NCBI GenBank assembly: GCA_963682025.1
Contig: OY821518.1
Coordinates: 30,107,991-30,171,990 of the forward strand
DNA: 64,000 nt
Direction of reading: 5' to 3'
Source of the DNA: Cordilura impudica
Lineage: Eukaryota > Arthropoda > Insecta > Diptera > Scathophagidae
This document shows positions 57,691-64,000 of this stretch, one piece after another (the stretch's first letter is position 1; each line of letters opens with the position of its first letter). Below the pieces are notes generated by a model. It saw nothing but the letters and a program-made list of their open reading frames with translations. It searched no databases and was not told where the DNA came from. The position numbers and the translations under genes are program-made.

Positions 57691-58262
57691 TTAATTTTAA
57701 TGATAAAAAAAATATGTGGTAAAACTTGCTTAGCCCAATATGACACGTGCAGTATTAATATACACACAACTGCAATGACTTCAACAATACGAAGAATTAC
57801 AACATATCTTAAGAAAAACAACAAACATACTGAAAAATTTTATTTTTTCAAGAGTTTTTCAAAGTTTCATTCATAGCTCGTGAACTCTTTGTCCGACTTT
57901 GACCATTTTAAATAGCAACTCGTTTGGGATGTTAGTAAACGATTTTATACAAAAATGAACGGTCTAGCTTAGATATTGACGGCTTGATCGTGATTTCCAC
58001 AGACAGACGGACAGACGGTCATCGGTAAATCAACTTCTCTAGTTATAAGGATCAAGAAAATATATTTTTTGGGGTTGCAGGAATTTATTTCGATGCGTTA
58101 CAAACGGAATGACAAACCTATATATACCCTCTGCCACTGAGGTGTGGAGGGTACAAAAAGTTCCCTTTCTTAGAAAGTACTTTGTCTAAAAAATTTTTTT
58201 TTTATAAAAAGGTACGTACCCCCTCTTAAAAAGTAGCTTCTCTTAAAAAAAAACAATTTTTT

Positions 58263-59131
58263 AGTAGAATTCAACAAAATTCAAACAAAGTTTAACAAGA
58301 TTTTGTCTATTCAACAATAAAAATTACTGCCGGTCAGCCGTCTAGTCAAATGTATCAAATGTATGATGAACATCATGGTACATTGTTGGGTTAATAAATA
58401 TAAATGTATGGGTAAACATCGACTAATCGTTAAAAACTAAAAGGATCTATTTGTTTTTCATATGTGTGCATATGAGAATATAAGACTGGTAAGTGTGTAA
58501 TAAGATTTTTCTTTAAAAATTATCTACATGTGAGAAGTTGAATAAAATCTTATTCTTAAGTAAATATAAAACATCTACCGTTCGAACAACTAAATATTCT
58601 CATATATCCTTTTTCTTTTTTTATACTCGTATATGTATTTCTTAAGCTACTGTTTCTGATGATGCTGATGATGGTGGTGATGAGTATTTAAAAGTTTTCT
58701 TTGTGTTTGATGAATATTTAATTAAGCATAAGAAGCCCTGGTTTCTTGTTATTGTTATTTTATCGGTAACGCTGCAACAAAAAAAAAGGGGGGGATTCAC
58801 TAGAAAAACTTTATCCCTTAGAGAGAAAAAATAAAAGAAAATAACATGTATCGAAAATATTTGTATAATAAAAAAAAAAATATCTAGTCGAATCTGTGGC
58901 CCCAAATTATAAGAGGATGGATGGATGCCCAGCTAAAAACTATTTGAAAATAATTGGGAGAAGAAGCACAACTAGTTGAAGTAATCGATGAATAATTTAA
59001 CAATAATTACCGACACGTAGAAATTTATATGGCTGGTTCTCAGTGTCATATTGAGATGTCATCCTTTTTTCATTGCATCTTATAAACTAACAATAAAAAT
59101 CCGGCTGGCAAACGAAACCGAATTACCAATA
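58263..59131. other. unassigned sequence
   Basis: Downstream of the family D array I recognise no gene; a GATGATGCTG-type simple repeat lies near 58655. Confidence 0.4.
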
Positions 59132-59475
59132 CTAGCAGAGTCCAGCCCTCGAAATTCGAGTGCAAATTCTAGGAAATTTTATTTTTCCATTTAATAAAGA
59201 CCCTAAAGGTATGCTAATCAATTCACAAATCAACACAAAAAACCAACTCATTTTTATTACAAACACATTAACAAATATAATAAACACACACATAGCATTG
59301 TATAATTTTATGTATGTGTTAGTAGCAACTTTAAATGCAGTTTACTCCAACAAGATTTTGAAATTCAAAAATCTGTAAATCTGGTGCGCAGCTAAAAAGA
59401 AATATCTTTCAAATGAAGCATGCTTGGTCAAAATAGGATTAAAACTGACTCAGTAGCATCTATTAATATTATAGA
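59132..59475 (-). mobile_element. family B non-autonomous Helitron
   Basis: CTAGCAGAGTCCAG with intact CTCGAAATTCGAG hairpin to ATTAATATTATAGA, flanks T and A as for a Helitron site. Slight interior deletions shorten it to 344 bases. Confidence 0.87.
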
Positions 59476-60784
59476 TGTTTACGGTTGGGGGAAAATCATA
59501 ACTTTTTCTTATATGTTTTAAACGGCATGTAAAACTTGAATTTGATATACACTGCGCCGGTAGTTCCGAAAGGAGCGTGATAATTTAGCTAATCTCTTCT
59601 AGTTCAAGAAATATATGCTCTATTTTTAAATTTTTAAATTTTAATTAATGCTGAATACTATAAATTCGGATTCTAACTAAAAAAAAAATAATGGTTACTT
59701 GAACCGCACCATTTGGTCTTAAATAGGAAATTTCTTTCCTGAGAAAGCAACCAAATCTCTGCAATAAAACTTCCAAGGGTTTGACATTTCTGATTTAAAA
59801 GTTCTTTTGCGGTTTAATAAGAAACTCAAAAGAACAACAAAAGTAAAAATAGCAGCAACAAAAAAATAAAGAAAACATATCCCCTAAAATAAACCAAAAT
59901 CAATTAATGAGTTTTAAGATTGTGCTTTTTTAACCACATTGAATGGGCCAACAAATAATTAAATTTTAAAGCAAAAAAATGAATATTCCTTTTATAAGTA
60001 TATATGTGTGTGTATGTGTCTTCCACCTGATAGCTAAAATACCTTCTATGCATCCATCCCTTTTCCTTTGATAAAAAATTGTACAAAAAAATGTTGATAA
60101 TTACTAAAATAAAAATATCATTTTTTAATTTTGTTCATAACCAAAAGAACTTCTTTCAAAAAAAAGGAAACTCCAATACCCAGGAAATCATAAAAAAAGA
60201 ATTTCGCGTACAATTTATGTACGTAGCTCAACTCAACCTCTTTTGTACAGTTTTTTTTATATAATATGAAATTCTATTTTTTCTCTTAATAACTTTAGTG
60301 GGTTTTCGTAAAAAAAAATTAATTAAAAAATTGTTTTTTTTCGCTCTTTCGTTATTTATAAACGTAGATAATGAGCCCCTAAGCTGATTTCGCTTATAAA
60401 TATTCACAATATTCGTTTAATTTGATGAACAAAACATCAACAACAAAAAATAAGTTCAAACAATTTATTAAATTAAGTTCGAATACTGTGAAAAAATACA
60501 TGAATATATTCAATAACATGTCTTTAAAGCTAAATTACATTACCTGATTCAATTATATTAAATATTCATAAAAAACAGAATATGTTATTGTGTGTTATGA
60601 AAAAATATTTATTAATAATTCAATTTTTTTTACCATTGCTCCAACACTCGAAGAATTATGTCATTGGAATTAACTACAAATATCGGTTAAAACAACTTAA
60701 AATATACGTTGTTGTAAAGGTAGATTTTTTATAATAAAACAATAAAAATATTCAACAAATTCCCAAAAAATATGGTGAAGCTAA
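59476..60784. other. unassigned sequence
   Basis: No gene or known family. Strongly AT-rich with a GT tract near 60005. Confidence 0.35.
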
Positions 60785-62725
60785 TAGCACTGAAAATTAC
60801 AGCTCAATTTCAATTTGCTCTGCTCTCTCAAAGGCAATGGAGAGCATGGTAAATTAACATCTTGTGAACTATATAGAGACCAATTTATAGCTTAACGACA
60901 AAGAATATGGCTTTCGTACAAGTCGTCCTACCGACCGTTCACCGATTCCGTAAAAGTAAGATTTTCGCCCTGGATATTACTGAGGCATTCGATAGACACA
61001 GCGTACTCTTGTCAAAACTGATTGCTTTTAACGTTGGTCATGATTTCTCGCGATTTATATCTTTCTCAGAGATCGCACTATACGTGTTTATACCCTATAC
61101 CACTATGTGGTTTGGGTATAATGACTTTGTGCTGCTGTTTGTAACTACCAAAAATTATTGACCTAGACCCATCGACTAGAATCACTTTCTGATTCGATTT
61201 AGCGATGTCCGTCCGTCCGTCCTTCTGTGTGTCCATGTAAACCTTGTACTCAAACTACAGGTCGCAAATATGAATATATTTTGATCAAACCATAGGATGA
61301 ACACTATTGAAATTGGTGAAAATCGAAATTTATTGAAATTGGTGAAATGTTCAGACCTAGTCCCCATACAAATGACCCCTATGAAATCGACATAAATTGC
61401 CATAAGATCCAAACTATCACATAGATCTTATTCAAATTGGGTTCGTATCTGTGTATTGTATCCACTAATCAGTAGTCCACAAAAAATCCCTTTAGGACAA
61501 TTTTTAGTCATAGGCCCCATATAGAGCTGCTTCCCGATCTTTACTTAAATCTATCAAAAAACAGAAATATTGCACAATTTTTCTCAAATTTGGTTTGTGT
61601 ATATTTTCGCAAAATACAAGAGCCTTTACCAACCATGGTCAGGATCGGTCCATTTTTGGACCTAGTCCCCATATAAATATAGCACCCCATATGAACTTTT
61701 TCATATCTGCAGCCAAAAAAAATTAATAAAAATGGCACTCAAATTTGGTTTATGCTTATTTTCTATATCCAGTTAGTTGGACCGAAGAGATAGGGTTTCT
61801 AAACCATGTTATAGGGTATCGTATAGTCGGTCTAGACCGACTGTAATTTCTTACTTGTTTTTAAGATGGAGTCTCATCCAAACAGTTTCAGTTAAACGTA
61901 TGGATACCACAAGGTTCTGTTCTTTCTCCTTCACTATCTCTTATTTTTCAAAATGACCTTCAATGTCAAACTTCCAATACTATCTACTGTTTTGCAGACG
62001 ACAGCAATATTTGCCATTCATATTCATTCGATCGAAGGCAAGCCTTAGGGTGGTTGGGGGCATGAGGCAATATATGAATGACACACTCAATAAAGACCTT
62101 TTGGCAATCTGGGTCGAGTGAATAGAGTCGATTTTAATGCTCGTAAAACCTAATGTTCTTCATTAACCCATAAACCGATAAGAATCAGATGCTCTGATGT
62201 TTCAAGTGCCTACTATTCCTAAATCGGTGTAAGAAGTTCTTCACCCCATCAGATCTCCTTACTACTTATACCACCTAGGTATATCCAACCAAAAATGGAA
62301 TACAACTTCTATTTATTTTATAGTTTCTGGACCGTGCGCAAAGGAGGGAGTTGGTGCTTGTTAATGACAGTAGATAGGGTAACCAACTCAATTGACATAT
62401 TAGAGAATCGTCGGAATGTTGGTTGTTTTACACTGTATTATAGATATTACAAGGAGATGAAATCAACCTAGAGCTCATGTTTATCTACGTACCATTTGCA
62501 GTCTATTATCCAGTGGATCGCACAACGCATTATCGTGAAAATTGTATTTTAGCCCCAGAAGCTGTATGTGGAATGAGCTTCCCGCCGTGGTCTTTCCTGT
62601 CGCTTAATATGTAGATACATTTCAGTCAATTATACACAAATATTAATCCATAACATATTTTCCTGATATCAGGGCAGTGCACTGCATTAATAGGGACATC
62701 CCCTGAGTGTTGATATCTATATAAA
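60785..62725 (+). pseudogene. degraded LINE, split by a family A element
   Basis: Before the insertion, frames read ALSKAMESMVN and EYGFRTSRPT (60810-60950), then FALDITEAFDR (reverse transcriptase motif A, near 60965-61000). After it, VSSKQFQLNVWIPQGSVLSP and FADDSNICHSYSFDRR (the ADD active site, near 61990-62030). C-terminal pieces include KKFFTPSDLLTTY, DRTTHYREN and FPPWSFLSLN. The 3' end near 62660-62725 (GTGCACTGCATTAATAGGG, CATCCCCTGAGTGTTGAT) matches the SINE tail. Frame changes and stops are frequent; no endonuclease domain is seen. Confidence 0.75.
61088..61857 (+). mobile_element. family A Helentron-like element inside the LINE
   Basis: TTATACCCTATACCACTATG to GTCTAGACCGACTGTAATTTC and TTACTTGT. 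It interrupts the LINE reverse transcriptase between the text encoding RFISFSE..ALYV and DGVSSKQF-like residues, which gives the insertion polarity and relative age. Confidence 0.85.
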
Positions 62726-63127
62726 AAAATGGAAATTTCAAATTCACCGTGAGTTTTTGGAAGGGGTCCAAAAATTTTTCTGATAGCTTAGGATGACAAG
62801 CTATAGATAGATACCGGAAGCCGTTCGTATGCAAAGGCAGGAATATTTATTCTCCTCAATTCCTACTAATTTTAGCTTCTGATTAAGTTTGTGACATTCC
62901 AGTACCTGAGAGCTCAGAAATATCAAGTACCAGCAAATATCCAATTCTTGAACTCTATTTCTGGAAAGTGCTGCGCAATACCAGAGAAAGTCTTCGATAC
63001 TTTCCAGTTCCTTTACATTTTCGAAAGAAGTTATTTAACTAGAAGGTAGAAGTGGCTATTACTTTAAAAACCAGTCCACATATAGGGTGGACCACATAGG
63101 TTTTTCATTTCGTTTTTGCTATAAATA
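62726..63127. other. unassigned sequence
   Basis: Between the LINE 3' end and the last family A copy I recognise nothing specific. Confidence 0.35.
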
Positions 63128-63920
63128 ACAAGTAAGAAAATTATAGTCGGTCTAGACCGACTATACGATACCCTATACCATGCGTTTAGAAACCCTATCT
63201 CTTAGGCCCAACTAACTGGACATAGAAAATAAGCAAAAACCAAATTTGAGTCTGATTTTTATTAATTTTTTGGCTGAAGATATGAAAAAGTTCATATCGG
63301 ATGCTATATCTATATGGGGACTAGGTCCAAAAATGGACCGATCCTGATTATGTTTACTAAAGTCTCTTGTATTTTGCAAAAATATATACAAACAAAATCT
63401 GAGAAGAATCAGTGCAATATTTTTGTTTTTTAATTGATTTAAGTGAAGATCGGGAAGCAGCTCTATATGGGGCCAAAGGGATCATTTTTGGACTACTCAT
63501 TAATGGACGTAATGAACGCATACAAACCCCAATTTGAGTAAGATCTATATGACAATTTGGATCTTATGGCAATTTATGTCGATTTCATATGGGTAATTTG
63601 TATGGGGGCTAGGTCTGAACATGGACCGATTCTCACCAATTTCAACAGCGTTCATCCCATAGTCGGCAAAAGCTTATATACCAAATTTCATCAAAATATA
63701 TTCATATTTGCGACCTGCAGTTTGATTACAAGCTTTACATGGACACACAGACGGACGGACGGACGGACGGACGGACGGACGGACATTGTTAAATCAACTC
63801 AGAAAGTGATTCTGATTCGATCGGTATAATTAAAGATGGGACTAGGTCAAATATTTTTGGTTGTTACAAACAGCAGCACAAAGTCATTATACCCAAACCA
63901 CATAGTGGTATAGGGTATAA
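63128..63920 (-). mobile_element. family A Helentron-like element, full length
   Basis: ACAAGTAAGAAAATTAT, intact palindrome AGTCGGTCTAGACCGACT, ATACCCTATACCATG, core, a long (GGAC)n tract at 63750-63784, then CATAGTGGTATAGGGTATAA. One of the best-preserved copies, closest to 22647-23437. Confidence 0.86.
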
Positions 63921-64000
63921 AAATTCACAATGGTTTTTCCATCGGTTTTGTTTTTTATTCGAAATTACAGTCCTTGGAGTTAATTATGAAATACTATTTC

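Larger units (their letters stand above)
49526..58156 (-). mobile_element. family C Helentron-like element containing an array and a BEL/Pao
   Basis: Read on the minus strand the element begins near 58156 with TACCCTCCACACCTCAGTGG, passes a GTCCGTCTGTC tract, and ends near 49526 with GGTGGAGGATATCAAAGATT, the hairpin ATTCGGCCCAACCGAAT and CTTACTTGT. Subterminal inverted repeats are ACCCTCCACACC and GGTGGAGGATAT. The interior is a heptamer array into which the BEL/Pao element inserted; without that, the element is about 2.3 kb. Both outer flanks are family D array. Confidence 0.65.
44621..58262 (+). repeat. repeat family D, copy 2: head plus expanded array, heavily invaded
   Basis: The head (44621-44925) aligns with 31466-32460 without its insertion: AATGAGTTTTTAATGTC, TTTTCAAGTCAGT, ACAAAGTAAACCAATGATTTG, GATTTAACCTTTAATGG. 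The degenerate array of units like TTTTCTTAAAAAAGTACC occupies 44925-46772, 47455-49515 and 58157-58262, about 4 kb in all. The breaks are a foldback element and a family C element; the array text resumes cleanly after each. Longer direct duplications occur inside the array (for example GAAGTTCCTTGTCTTAAAAG near 48310 and 48820). Confidence 0.75.

Overview
This is an AT-rich eukaryotic window, best explained as a higher (probably calyptrate) fly. It carries one recognisable host gene, a three-exon juvenile hormone acid methyltransferase (jhamt) on the minus strand at 13308-14346 with two 65-base introns. Almost everything else I can assign is transposable-element sequence or tandem array. I see no rRNA, no functional tRNA, no CRISPR array and no bacterial-type operon. 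The fly assignment rests on the fly-like jhamt protein, the short introns and the repeat types; the genus is not determined.

Layout. 0.36-5.2 kb: two decayed paralogous pogo/Tigger-type transposase copies, one interrupted by a tRNA-derived SINE, with a Helentron-like element nested in another and a 228-base TA-flanked MITE. 5.3-8.8 kb: Helitron-derived inverted repeat, then an old Helentron-like relic holding two Helitron insertions. 8.9-12.4 kb: degraded LINE segments around a dead mariner-type transposon. 13.2-14.5 kb: jhamt with promoter-like and poly(A) signals. 15-31 kb: interspersed copies of three short families, plus mariner relics and a GCGATTTTTG-rich array. 31.5-34.5 kb and 44.6-58.3 kb: two copies of one repeat family made of a shared head and a degenerate array whose units contain GTAC and TTAA. 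60.8-62.7 kb: a LINE split by a Helentron-like element; 63.1-63.9 kb: a further copy.

Three short families recur. Family A (about 780 bases) has subterminal inverted repeats, a palindrome near one end and a GGAC/GTCC microsatellite, the plan of non-autonomous Helentrons. Family C has the same plan and the same terminal CTTACTTGT but a different hairpin. Family B (about 370 bases) begins TC, ends CTAG after a hairpin, and where its ends are intact sits between A and T: a non-autonomous Helitron.

The most complex structure is a nest at 44.6-58.3 kb. A GTAC/TTAA array contains a foldback element and a family C element; family C contains a TTTTTAA heptamer array; that array contains a complete BEL/Pao LTR retrotransposon (50864-57218) with an uninterrupted 1726-residue gag-pol frame, near-identical LTRs and a TTTTC target duplication. 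The BEL/Pao element and jhamt are the only two intact coding loci I can support. The order of insertions can be read directly, so the window is a stratified record of mobile-element activity.
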